Part shown: piece by piece, positions 7,520 to 15,559 of the stretch
Numbering within the stretch: position 1 is the first letter of the stretch
Layout of the letters: each line of letters begins with the position of its first letter
DNA from: CAZPAN01 sp964428485
GTDB lineage: Bacteria; Actinomycetota; Coriobacteriia; Coriobacteriales; CADBOM01
Direction of reading: 5' to 3'
DNA length: 26,095 nucleotides
NCBI GenBank assembly: GCA_964428485.1
Contig: CAYRYP010000011.1
Span: forward strand, 1-26,095
Translations under genes and position numbers: made by a program
The notes under the pieces: model-generated
Seen by the model: the letters and a program-made list of their open reading frames with translations, nothing else
What the model was told of the DNA's origin: nothing
Database searches by the model: none

Positions 7520-7619
7520 NNNNNNNNNNNNNNNNNNNNNNNNNNNNNNNNNNNNNNNNNNNNNNNNNNNNNNNNNNNNNNNNNNNNNNNNNNNNNNNNN
7601 NNNNNNNNNNNNNNNNNNN
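7520..7619. other. Assembly gap (100 N)
   Basis: Exactly 100 undetermined bases inside the tadZ-like gene, which is the usual placeholder for a gap of unknown size. The frame before it ends at 7519 and the frame after it has codons starting at 7621. An intact gene therefore needs a gap of 3k+2 bases, which 100 is not. The missing P-loop, first helix and second strand of a MinD-type domain suggest very roughly 240-350 bases. Confidence 0.95.
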
Positions 7620-8214
7620 GCCCCAGAAAGGAGGCGTCCTGCTCGTCAGGTCCTCCGCCCCTCCTGAGTACTGCGAGATGTCGCAGCGTGCCCTTTTCGG
7701 GATGATTCCTGCACTCAAGGACAGATTCGATTTGGTGGTGGTCCCGATGGGATCGCACTGGTCCGACCCCTATGCCTCGGTGCTCGAGGAGGCGGATGGG
7801 ATAGTGCTGCTTATGGATCAAAGACCCAGCTCCGTCGTCGCGTGCAAGGAGGCCGCCGGTCTCTGCGTGAGGCTGGGGATTCCTCAATCGAGAATCTCGT
7901 TCGTGCTCAACAGATGCTCGAGGCAGGCGCGGGTGACATCCTGCGACTGCGCGTTGACGCTGGGTGCAGACAGGGTGATCGAGGTGGATGACGGGGGAGG
8001 CGAGGTGGACGAGTGCTTATCGATGGGCAGACCTTCTCTTCTGCTGGAGAGCAGCGGGAGGTTCTCGGAGTCGGTTTCCAAGTTGGTGGAGGAGTTGGTG
8101 CCGGGTATCTCGAATGAGAGGTGCTCGGGTGTCGAGAAACCGAGACAGCCCTCGGGTCTGGGGATCTTGAGAGGGATCTTAGGCCACGGTTCCCAGGGAA
8201 GGATGGCGAGATGA
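7620..8214 (+). CDS. tadZ: TadZ/CpaE-like pilus assembly ATPase, 3' part
   Basis: An open frame from the gap edge to TGA at 8212-8214, about 197 residues. It has MinD/ParA-fold features: 'GVLLVRSSAPPEYCEM', 'DRFDLVVVPMGSHWSD' (the strand that usually ends in a catalytic-site Asp), 'EADGIVLLMDQRPSS' and 'SRISFVLNRCSRQ' (the family's VLN box). At the expected Asp after 'VVV' there is a Pro, which may mean weak or no ATP hydrolysis. The C-terminal 60 residues look like a linker and tail. An internal ATG at 7678 gives a shorter frame but the sequence before it is clearly coding. The next gene, tadA, starts 2 bases later. Confidence 0.75.
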
Positions 8215-8215
8215 G

Positions 8216-9535
8216 ATGACGCTGCTGGAAAGGGTGGAGGCTGCAGGTGCGGCGGACAGGCCGAAGCAGGTGGATGACAGGGTCTCAAGGGAGCTCAGGG
8301 ACATGCTCTTTGCCACCCTACCTGCCTCCAAGATCGCCGATCTCATGGAGGACGACATAAAGAGGGCCGCGCGGGAGGTCCGCGCTGCACTTGAGAGTGC
8401 GCTTCGGGACTCGGCATTCGCCACCTTGCGCGAGAGCGAGCGGGAACTCGCCATCAAGTCTGTCAGTGACATGGTGATCGGGTTGGGCCCGCTCCAAGAT
8501 CTAATGGACGATCCCGACGTAACCGAGATTATGGCCAATGGTCCCGGTTCCGTCTTCTACGAGAAGGACGGAGTGTTGCACAAGAGCAACGCCGTGTTTT
8601 CCGGCAAGGCTCAGATGAGGGTGGTGATCGACCGGGTTCTTGCACCTGTGGGGAGGCGCGTCGACGAGCAGAGCCCCATGGTGTCGGCGAGACTGCCCGG
8701 AGGCCATAGGGTCAACGTCGTGATAGCTCCGCTGGCGCTCGATGGGCCGTTGATAACCATCAGGAAGTTCAGGAACAAGATGTACACGCTCGAGGAGATG
8801 GTGGAGCTCGGCACTCTCGATGAGCCGATGGCTCGTTTCTTGTCATGGGCGGTCAGAGCCAGACGAAACATTGCTGTGTCGGGAGGGACGGGAAGCGGGA
8901 AGACAACCTTTCTCAACGCGCTCTCGGTGGAGCTGCCGCACGACGAGCGGGTAATAACGATTGAGGACTCCGCCGAGCTCAGGTTTGACGAACATCCCCA
9001 TGTGGTGAGGTTGGAGTCGAGGGCCAAGAACACCGAGGGCACCGGTGAGGTGAGCATCAGGGATCTGGTGACCAACGCCCTGAGGATGCGTCCGGACAGG
9101 ATCATCGTTGGAGAGTGCCGTAGCGATGAGGCTCTCGACATGCTCCAAGCCATGAGCACGGGGCATGACGGATCGCTGACAACGCTGCATGCCAACTCAA
9201 CGCAGGAGGTAGTCGGCCGTCTGGTGACGATGGTGAGGTTCGGGACGGATCTGCCGGTCGATGCGATAGAGGAGCAGATAGCCTCCGCGATCAACCTGAT
9301 AGTCCATGTGGAGAGATGCCGCGACGGCAGACGGAGGGTGCGCGAAATCGCCGAGTGCTCGCATGGGGATGCGGGCGGGGTCAAACTTGAGCCCTGCGCA
9401 TGCTGGAACGCTGGTATCGATGCGTACGGATGGAGGTGTCCTGATTGGGTCGATCGGCTACCGGAGATGGGGATAGCGTCCGAGGAGGAGGTGGAGACAT
9501 GGCGCTCGGGACTGCAGCCGCTGTTGGAGCAGTGA
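8216..9535 (+). CDS. tadA: Tad secretion ATPase TadA/CpaF
   Basis: A 439-aa type II/IV secretion ATPase that powers Tad pilus assembly as a hexamer on the inner face of the membrane. The N-terminal domain (about 1-180) includes 'IGLGPLQDLMDDPDVTEIMA' and 'PMVSARLPGGHRVN'. The Walker A motif is GGTGSGKTT (223-231), followed by the Asp box 'VITIEDSAEL', the Walker B 'RMRPDRIIVGE' and the His box 'GHDGSLTTLHANS'. ATG 8216 follows AGGGAAGGA and lies just after the tadZ stop. The C-terminal tail beyond the core carries four cysteines (C381, C394, C396, C408), which is not a standard feature of the family. It overlaps tadB. Confidence 0.97.
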   Translation: MTLLERVEAAGAADRPKQVDDRVSRELRDMLFATLPASKIADLMEDDIKRAAREVRAALESALRDSAFATLRESERELAIKSVSDMVIGLGPLQDLMDDPDVTEIMANGPGSVFYEKDGVLHKSNAVFSGKAQMRVVIDRVLAPVGRRVDEQSPMVSARLPGGHRVNVVIAPLALDGPLITIRKFRNKMYTLEEMVELGTLDEPMARFLSWAVRARRNIAVSGGTGSGKTTFLNALSVELPHDERVITIEDSAELRFDEHPHVVRLESRAKNTEGTGEVSIRDLVTNALRMRPDRIIVGECRSDEALDMLQAMSTGHDGSLTTLHANSTQEVVGRLVTMVRFGTDLPVDAIEEQIASAINLIVHVERCRDGRRRVREIAECSHGDAGGVKLEPCACWNAGIDAYGWRCPDWVDRLPEMGIASEEEVETWRSGLQPLLEQ

Positions 9536-10515
9536 CGATGGCCGGCATTGCGGCGGGGATGATCGGCCCTGCTGCGATCGACGGGGCGAGGTCGTTTCTG
9601 AGATCGGTCGTCGCCAGGGCGAGGATGAGGGCACATGACCCAGATGAAAAGGCGACTCCTGCAGCGACCCTATCCGCATTGACAGAGACCCTGGCCCAAG
9701 GCGGTGTTCCGGCGCTCTCGAGGCTATCCAGTGGGGCATTTAGGATCAAGGCGATCAGGCAGATCGCAAACGAGATCTCCGAGTTCGCGATCAGCCGCGG
9801 CCTGGGGGCGACACCGGAGGGGATCCTGCAGACATCCATGCTGCTCGCCGCGGTGGGGTTGCTGCTCTCGTGGGTCCTGACAGGATCGCTGCTTATTGCA
9901 CTGGTTCTCGTACTCTCCGTGTTCGCTATAGCCTGCGGGAAGGCCGTCGTGAGCAATAGGGAGCGGAGACGAAGGGTCGAGGACCTGCTTCCAGACGCTT
10001 TGAGGGCGCTGGGGGTCTTCTACTCGTCGGGACTCGGCTTTTTGCAGGCGCTAGAGCAGGTGGCGATGGAGACCCCGGATCCTCTAGGAAAGATGTTTGG
10101 GGAGGTAGTCGCCGGTATGAAGGCGGGAAAGACGCTTCCGGAGGCGCTCATCTCGCTTTCCGACTCGGGGCACGGGTCGCTTGCGTTTCTCTCTGTTGCT
10201 CTCGAGATTCAGCAGAGGACGGGAGGGGCTCTTCAGCCGATTCTCGACAACGTGGCCACGAGTGTTTCCGAGTCGCTGGAGTTGAGGCGCAGCCTTGAGG
10301 TCAAGACGGCTCAGGCGAGGATGTCGGCTCGGATCGTCTCGGTGATGCCGGTGGCGATGTTCGGGGCCATAGCGCTTATGAGCCCCTCTGCCGTGGCCGG
10401 GTTCTTCTCCTCCCCGGTGGGGTTGATGCTGTTTATTGTCGCATGCGCTATGGAGGTGTCCGGGATCCTGATCATCAGAAGGATTCTTGACGTGGACGTG
10501 GGTGATTCGAGGTGA
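9499..10515 (+). CDS. tadB: Tad pilus membrane platform protein TadB
   Basis: A 338-aa type II secretion F-domain protein. There is an N-terminal hydrophobic stretch, then a helix pair at about residues 110-145, the cytoplasmic T2SF domain ('LLPDALRALGVFYSSGLGF', about 160-290) and two C-terminal membrane helices. TadB and TadC form the inner-membrane platform on which TadA assembles the pilus. ATG 9499, preceded by the strong GGAGGAGGTGGAG, overlaps tadA by 37 nt. ATG 9538, in the same frame, is an alternative that would avoid the overlap. The frame runs directly into tadC. Confidence 0.93.
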   Translation: MALGTAAAVGAVTMAGIAAGMIGPAAIDGARSFLRSVVARARMRAHDPDEKATPAATLSALTETLAQGGVPALSRLSSGAFRIKAIRQIANEISEFAISRGLGATPEGILQTSMLLAAVGLLLSWVLTGSLLIALVLVLSVFAIACGKAVVSNRERRRRVEDLLPDALRALGVFYSSGLGFLQALEQVAMETPDPLGKMFGEVVAGMKAGKTLPEALISLSDSGHGSLAFLSVALEIQQRTGGALQPILDNVATSVSESLELRRSLEVKTAQARMSARIVSVMPVAMFGAIALMSPSAVAGFFSSPVGLMLFIVACAMEVSGILIIRRILDVDVGDSR

Positions 10516-11240
10516 GTGGGTCACTTGCTCTGGGAGGGTGCATAGTCTTTTGCGCCGTGGCGGGTGCGCTTCTAGGGATCGAGCTCGCGACCAGACTCAA
10601 GAGCGCATCGGCTCGGGGCAGGGCACGCTCCAGGGTCCGCGGATGGCAGCGCACCGCTGGAGCGAGAGAGGACGTGCATGGCGCAGGAGACGGCGCGGGA
10701 GACGGTGCAACCGACGCCGATGGGTTTTCATCCGGGATCTTCGGATCAATCCGCCTGCCCTTTCTGGGTTGGCGCGCAAAAGGGCCATCTAGGACTGAGC
10801 TCGACACTCAGCTCTCCGAGATGATCGACGTGGTGTGTCTTGCCATGGAGGGCGGGATGCAGTTCGACGGGGCATTCTCCGTCTACGCTGAGGGGTTTGA
10901 GGGAGAGCTCGCGATGGCGTGCAGGCCCGCCGCGAGGATGCTTCGCACGGGTGTGGCGGAACGCGAGAAGGTCCTTTCGGATCTCGCGGATTCGCTCGGG
11001 TCAAGATCGTTCCGAAGGTTCTCGGATATGGTCTGCAGATCCCTCAGATACGGCACCAGGCTCGCGCCGCTTTTGAGGCAGCTCTCGGTTGAGACCAGGA
11101 GGGAGTGTCGTGCCAACAGGGAGGAGGCTGTTGCAAAGGCCCCCATCAAGATGCTTATCCCCACCGGGGTGCTGATACTCCCGGCGATGATGATCCTCAT
11201 AGCCGGGCCGTTTTTGCTCGAGATCATGGGAAACATGTAG
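10512..11240 (+). CDS. tadC: Tad pilus membrane platform protein TadC
   Basis: A 242-aa protein with an N-terminal membrane helix, a Gly/Asp/Ala-rich linker (residues about 57-72, with a GAGDGAGDGATDADG run), a T2SF domain (about 95-210, 'SEMIDVVCLAMEGGMQFDGA') and a C-terminal hydrophobic pair. It is the partner of TadB. The start is GTG 10512, overlapping the tadB stop by 4 nt (GTGA), which implies translational coupling. The low-complexity linker is unusual for the family. Confidence 0.92.
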   Translation: MSGSLALGGCIVFCAVAGALLGIELATRLKSASARGRARSRVRGWQRTAGAREDVHGAGDGAGDGATDADGFSSGIFGSIRLPFLGWRAKGPSRTELDTQLSEMIDVVCLAMEGGMQFDGAFSVYAEGFEGELAMACRPAARMLRTGVAEREKVLSDLADSLGSRSFRRFSDMVCRSLRYGTRLAPLLRQLSVETRRECRANREEAVAKAPIKMLIPTGVLILPAMMILIAGPFLLEIMGNM

Positions 11241-11280
11241 CTGGGTCGGATAGATCCGCGATGAGAAGGGAGTGATTGCC

Positions 11281-11526
11281 GTGTACAGGTTTGCCGCTGC
11301 GATGACCGTCCGCGTCTGGAGGGTGATGGACATTGTGGGTGCGAGGGCCAGAAGGGGAGCGCATAGGCTCTCCGAGAGATCTGGCGACGATTCAGGTCAG
11401 GGTACCACTGAGTACGCCATTCTTGTTGGCGTGCTGGTGGTAATAGCGATACTCGCCGTCGTGCTCTTCCGCGACAAGCTCCAGGAGCTCTGGGACTCGA
11501 TCGCGGAGGGGATCAACTCACTGTGA
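11281..11526 (+). CDS. flp: Flp-type pilin (major or major-like subunit)
   Basis: An 81-aa prepilin. The processing motif is G39/QGTTE44Y45, the Flp-type G-x4-E-Y signature, followed by a hydrophobic segment (about 46-64). Cleavage after G39 would leave a 42-residue subunit, within the size range of Flp pilins. The leader of 39 residues is long and arginine rich. GTG 11281 is used because AAGGGAG sits nine bases upstream; GTG 11272 would leave no spacing. Being the shortest pilin in the operon and directly after tadC, it is the best candidate for the major pilus subunit. Confidence 0.85.
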   Translation: MYRFAAAMTVRVWRVMDIVGARARRGAHRLSERSGDDSGQGTTEYAILVGVLVVIAILAVVLFRDKLQELWDSIAEGINSL

Positions 11527-12161
11527 TGGCCGGCCGATCCGGAGATGGACGCGTCTTTCAGGCGGTATTCATCGGCCTGATCGTGGCGATGACTATCGCT
11601 GCCTTCACCGTCGTCGTTCGCCTCGCCCATCTGGGCGATGCGGGCAGCGGGGCCGGTGAGCTCGTCTCGGATGGGGTGGAAGTGGGAGATGGCGGTGCTG
11701 TCTCCCAGGATCAGGGGAGCGTGGAAGATGAGGGGAGCCTGGAGGACACAGACCTACCCGGTGCTCTGGACGATGGACAGGAGGCGCAGGAGACGCTTGC
11801 GGATCCTCCTGTTCCTATCCCCGAGGACTGGATCTGCACTGGGTACGAGACAAGCGGGGCAGCTGGCGTCTGGACGGTGTCGGCGCCGCTAGCGATAGAC
11901 GATGCAGCGACGGAGATCCTTTTGGCGATGGAGAGCAACGGGTTTGTGCTCGTGGACTCCTTCTATATGGATCTGGCAGGTGACAACTGGGGATGCGCGG
12001 CGGCGTTGCCGGATGGTACTGGCGCCGTGGTGGTTGTCGCGACGTCGATCGACACCTCGGACGGCAACCTGTCCACGGCGTTGAACATGTCAACCGAGGT
12101 GAGGATGGTGCGATATGGGACCGAGGAGATCGTCGAGATCGTGGAGGCGAGCGGGGGATAG
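11526..12161 (+). CDS. Membrane-anchored protein of unknown function, Tad operon (paralogue A)
   Basis: 211 residues, no family recognised. One N-terminal membrane helix (about 11-31) is followed by an acidic, Gly/Ser/Glu-rich linker (about 40-100) and a compact C-terminal domain with two cysteines ('WICTGY', 'WGCAAA'). The domain shares a pattern with the protein at 15556-16113: GVW, DDA, AMES-x-G, a Cys, then V-x-V-x(2,3)-S. It would be exported with the domain outside the cell. ATG 11526 overlaps the pilin stop (TGATG). Its position between pilin genes suggests a pilus assembly or tip role; this is inference only. Confidence 0.7.
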   Translation: MAGRSGDGRVFQAVFIGLIVAMTIAAFTVVVRLAHLGDAGSGAGELVSDGVEVGDGGAVSQDQGSVEDEGSLEDTDLPGALDDGQEAQETLADPPVPIPEDWICTGYETSGAAGVWTVSAPLAIDDAATEILLAMESNGFVLVDSFYMDLAGDNWGCAAALPDGTGAVVVVATSIDTSDGNLSTALNMSTEVRMVRYGTEEIVEIVEASGG

Positions 12162-12360
12162 CAGGTTCTTTCCAGATGACTTCGGGCAGTCCACCGTGGA
12201 GTTTGCCGTGGTGTCCGTGGTGATGGTGATCATCGCCGTCGGGCTTTGGGCGATTGCCTCCATGGCGATGCGTGGACAGCTCGTGGAGCGGGCCAGCGAG
12301 AGCGCGTCGCATGTGGTTGACACCACAGTGGAGGGGATCACGGATGTCGTCATGTACTGA
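12115..12360 (+). CDS. Pseudopilin, TadE-like (short)
   Basis: 81 residues with the prepilin motif G24/QSTVE29F and a hydrophobic segment right after it, then a short tail (about 57 residues after cleavage). The Glu at +5 is retained and Phe replaces Tyr at +6, as in TadE-like minor pilins. The only in-frame start is ATG 12115, which overlaps the previous gene by 47 nt and has GAGG ten bases upstream. It overlaps the next gene by 17 nt. Size and motif fit a minor pilin. Confidence 0.82.
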   Translation: MGPRRSSRSWRRAGDSRFFPDDFGQSTVEFAVVSVVMVIIAVGLWAIASMAMRGQLVERASESASHVVDTTVEGITDVVMY

Positions 12361-12835
12361 GCTGCGGGATGGCGGGCAGGCTACCGTGGAGGCAGCCTTT
12401 CTTCTTCCCGTTGCCATGACCCTGCTTCTTCTCCTTTGTCAGCCGGTGGTGCTCCTGTACGACCTGATGGTCATGCAGTCGGCCGCTGGGCAGGGCGTGA
12501 GGATGATTGCGACAAGGAGCGCGGATGCCCCCGACGAGGGTTATGTGAGAGCGATAGAGTCCCAGCTGTCCGCCGTCCCCAATGTGAGTGTGTTTCACGT
12601 TGGGGACGGATGGGACGTGGAGCTGGAGGGTTGCGAGACATCAGCAGAGGTCGGCGTGACCATATCGACCCAGGTAGAGCCTCTGCCGTTGATCGCCTTC
12701 GTAGTGGGAGCGCTGGGGCTACTCGATGAGGACGGCTACTTCTTCCTGAAGGTGGAGGCGACCTCTCCCACTCAACCAGCTTGGGTCCTGGAGCAGGGTG
12801 GGAGCCCGGCTGACTGGGTTTCCCAATGGGACTAG
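12344..12835 (+). CDS. Pseudopilin, TadE/TadF-like
   Basis: 163 residues. An 11-residue leader ends at G11/QATVE16A, followed by a membrane helix (about 17-42) and an outer domain with one Cys (GCETS). Typical TadE-like protein, needed for pilus assembly in studied Tad systems and processed by the prepilin peptidase. ATG 12344 is chosen over upstream in-frame codons because GGAGGGG lies seven bases before it. It is translationally coupled to the gene before it by a 17-nt overlap. A 76-bp gap without a gene separates it from the TadG-like protein. Confidence 0.85.
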   Translation: MSSCTELRDGGQATVEAAFLLPVAMTLLLLLCQPVVLLYDLMVMQSAAGQGVRMIATRSADAPDEGYVRAIESQLSAVPNVSVFHVGDGWDVELEGCETSAEVGVTISTQVEPLPLIAFVVGALGLLDEDGYFFLKVEATSPTQPAWVLEQGGSPADWVSQWD

Positions 12836-12911
12836 CGGGATACCGCACACCGGTTGGCGAGATGGCAGATTATGCAAGCGTTTGGTTGTGCCGAACTGGA
12901 GGTGAGGGTCT

Positions 12912-15017
12912 GTGGAGAGATCCGGTTTCCGTGTGGGTGACGAAGGAACTATCGTGTCCAAGGAAGCTGGACCGGTGATTCGAAGGCGGGTGGTGAGGGA
13001 TCCGTTCTGCAGCGACGATGGCGGGTTCACCTCGCTTTCGGTGGTGGTGGCGATGATGCTCGTCCTCGCTCTGGTGTTCTCGGCTGCGCAGGTGAGGTGG
13101 GTCCAGTCGGAGTCTCCGGATATTCAGTTTGCCGCGGATGCTGGGGCGCTAGCGGGCGAGAACGTCGTGGCAGAGTTTTACGTGATCGCCAGGGTTGTCG
13201 ACTCGATGCTGCTTAGCATGTCGCTGATGTCGATAACGATGCTGGGGATCTCGATCGTGCTTTGTTGTATTCCGGCTACCATAACGGCGGGAACAGAACT
13301 AATGAACATGTCGAGATCGGTATCGAGCGCTAGGGACAAGTTCGCCGCGGCGGCGACAGAGGCTCTCGATACTCTGCAGGGTGCACTGCCATTCCTTGCT
13401 GCGGCCAATTCTGCCTCTGTCATATCTGCAAACTCCAGTGTCATGGGTGACCACTCGATGGTGGGGTTGTCGATCTTAGTTCCACTCGAGGGTGGCGAGG
13501 TCGCCCTCGACGACGGATCGGATGTCCAGGAGGCGCAGGAGAGTATAGAGGAGTCCAACGCGGAGCTCTCCGAGAGTACGGAGGCGGCGGCAGAGATCGC
13601 CGAGGAGATGGAATCCGTGAAGCAGCAGGCCTACATGTACGACTGCGGATACTATCCGGAGGCGTGCATGCGGGAGAGGGCGTCAACTCTAGCGGGTCTC
13701 TCCGGGGCGTCCAACCCACACTACTCCTCGGTCGACTCCTGGAGCTTCTCTGTTGCGCTCGAGAGAGCAAAATCGTATTACCCGGCACGGCTGTCCGCGG
13801 AGGCCCCGAACTCGAGTTCGCTCGAGGAGAAGGTGCGCTCCGCCTGCAGGGAGAGGTTTTATGCGTATGCGTGCGAGCAGATGGAGCAGGGATACGTACG
13901 CGAGGCCGAGGATGGTTCGTTTGAGGCTTATTTCCCGACCCTTCCGGCCAACACCAGCGAGATGAGGCAGACCAGCCTGTTTACAGACGCGAGCTGGCCG
14001 GTCTCCTCCGACGGGGTGATCCACGGGACTTCCGAGTGCCCGGCTTACGTATCGGCCGGGAGCTCCGGCACCGGATCTCTTTCCGAGTTGGAGGGTGGAA
14101 CGTGGGAGGAATGCGCGCAGTGTGAATTCAACTCCACCGACATGGGAAGGGTCGGGTCTGCCAGCAGCTCGATCGACAACGGATTCGAGTACCACTACAG
14201 GAAGGTCGCCGCCCTGGCAGAGGAGTACGAGAAGCTGTCCCAGGAGTACGTGGAGGAGACGGAGCGGGCAAGGGAGTCTGCGCAGTCGTCGCTCGACTCG
14301 TACTCGGATGCGCTGGAGATAGTCTCCAGCAGGGACAAGCGCTACGACCCGAGCCCTCCCGGGAGGTCGGGGTGCATCGCGGTCGTGGTGGATCTCGAGG
14401 AGCATGTCGCTCCCGGGGTGCTCAGCTCGCTCTTTGTGGATGGTGAGGCCCGCATCGGCGCAAGGATGGCCATATCCGCCTCGGCGCTTGCCAAGGAAGA
14501 GCCCAAGGACGGCGACAACATCATCTCGACAGCAATGGAATCTCTCTACGAGGACGCGCTGAACTCGGGTTCCGGCGCTCAGCTGGAGGGGGCGCTGGAT
14601 TGGCTGGCCGGCATCTGGGGCGGGGCGTTGCAGTTCTACTCGGATGGTGTCACCGGGTTGAGGGACGGCCTCGAGGAGGTCATCGGTACGATCCCGGGTC
14701 TGGGAGATTCCCCTCTGGGGTCGTGGGCGGCCAACGGACTTATGGCGATCCTAGACGCCCTCGACCTAGAACCTGTAGATCTATCCACTCCTAGACCTGT
14801 GACGGTCAATACGATCCACGTGCTGGATGCCTCGGGCTCTGACCTCTCCGCGGTGATGAGCGCGGCGAGGGGGATCCTCCAGCTGGACGAACTTCCCGAA
14901 TCCCTCACGATCGAGGGATTCTTCGGAGGCGATATCGAGATCGCGCTCCCAGATTTCTCGAATCCCGAAGAGACGGTGCTCGACTTCGCGGGAGAGCTCC
15001 TGGGAGGTGGGGGATGA
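12912..15017 (+). CDS. Large TadG-like pilus-associated protein
   Basis: 701 residues. A 36-residue basic leader ends in Gly-Gly (G37-G38), then comes a membrane helix (about 40-59) followed by 'FAADAGALAGENVVAE', typical of TadG-like proteins. A second hydrophobic stretch covers about 92-122. The rest is a large exported region with coiled-coil-like acidic segments, several cysteines and a zinc-ligand-like pattern H371-x4-C376-x24-C401-x2-C404. Unlike the other pilin-like proteins here, it has no Glu at +5. GTG 12912 has GGAGGTG seven bases upstream. Far longer than most TadG proteins; a role at the pilus base or tip is inferred. Confidence 0.75.
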   Translation: MERSGFRVGDEGTIVSKEAGPVIRRRVVRDPFCSDDGGFTSLSVVVAMMLVLALVFSAAQVRWVQSESPDIQFAADAGALAGENVVAEFYVIARVVDSMLLSMSLMSITMLGISIVLCCIPATITAGTELMNMSRSVSSARDKFAAAATEALDTLQGALPFLAAANSASVISANSSVMGDHSMVGLSILVPLEGGEVALDDGSDVQEAQESIEESNAELSESTEAAAEIAEEMESVKQQAYMYDCGYYPEACMRERASTLAGLSGASNPHYSSVDSWSFSVALERAKSYYPARLSAEAPNSSSLEEKVRSACRERFYAYACEQMEQGYVREAEDGSFEAYFPTLPANTSEMRQTSLFTDASWPVSSDGVIHGTSECPAYVSAGSSGTGSLSELEGGTWEECAQCEFNSTDMGRVGSASSSIDNGFEYHYRKVAALAEEYEKLSQEYVEETERARESAQSSLDSYSDALEIVSSRDKRYDPSPPGRSGCIAVVVDLEEHVAPGVLSSLFVDGEARIGARMAISASALAKEEPKDGDNIISTAMESLYEDALNSGSGAQLEGALDWLAGIWGGALQFYSDGVTGLRDGLEEVIGTIPGLGDSPLGSWAANGLMAILDALDLEPVDLSTPRPVTVNTIHVLDASGSDLSAVMSAARGILQLDELPESLTIEGFFGGDIEIALPDFSNPEETVLDFAGELLGGGG

Positions 15018-15559
15018 GTGTGCTCAAGAGACTGATGCCAGCGCTCGCAGGACCGCCTGGGCTTACGCGGAGGCGATTCCGGCATCTGAGAAGTGCGTCG
15101 GATGCGGGTCAGATGGCGGTGGAGCTGGTGGTGGTGATACCTGTTGTCCTGATACTCGCGATGATATCGGTCAACCTGGTGGCGTTCATGGCCGATTGCG
15201 CAAGGTTTGACAGGCTCTCGGCCGAGGCCGTGCGCGTGCTCGGGGTGTCCCCCGGATACGGCGGCTACAGCGCCGAGAGTTGCGAGCAGGCGATAAAGGA
15301 GCAGCTGGAGTCGTCCTTCTCCGACTCGGATCATATTGAGATCGAGGTCGATTCGGTGGAGAGGTCGCAGATCGGCGGAGGCGAGCTCGATGGAGACGGT
15401 CTGTTGGTGTCGCTCATTCCCTCTTATAGGGAGTACACGTGCACTATGGAGTTCACTCCACCGTTCTTCCCGAGCGGCATCTTTGGGGTCGAGATCCCGA
15501 GTGTGAGCCACTCTTGCAGCTTCGTCGTCGATCCGTTCGAACCAGGAGGGTTCCTATGA
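15014..15559 (+). CDS. Pseudopilin, TadE-like
   Basis: 181 residues with an arginine-rich leader, prepilin motif G32/QMAVE37L and a hydrophobic segment (about 38-60), then an outer domain with four Cys. The start overlaps the previous stop as ATGA, with GGGAGGTGG upstream. It is the fourth protein in the operon with Gly/Gln at the cleavage site. It overlaps the next gene by 4 nt. TadE-like by motif and context. Confidence 0.85.
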   Translation: MSVLKRLMPALAGPPGLTRRRFRHLRSASDAGQMAVELVVVIPVVLILAMISVNLVAFMADCARFDRLSAEAVRVLGVSPGYGGYSAESCEQAIKEQLESSFSDSDHIEIEVDSVERSQIGGGELDGDGLLVSLIPSYREYTCTMEFTPPFFPSGIFGVEIPSVSHSCSFVVDPFEPGGFL

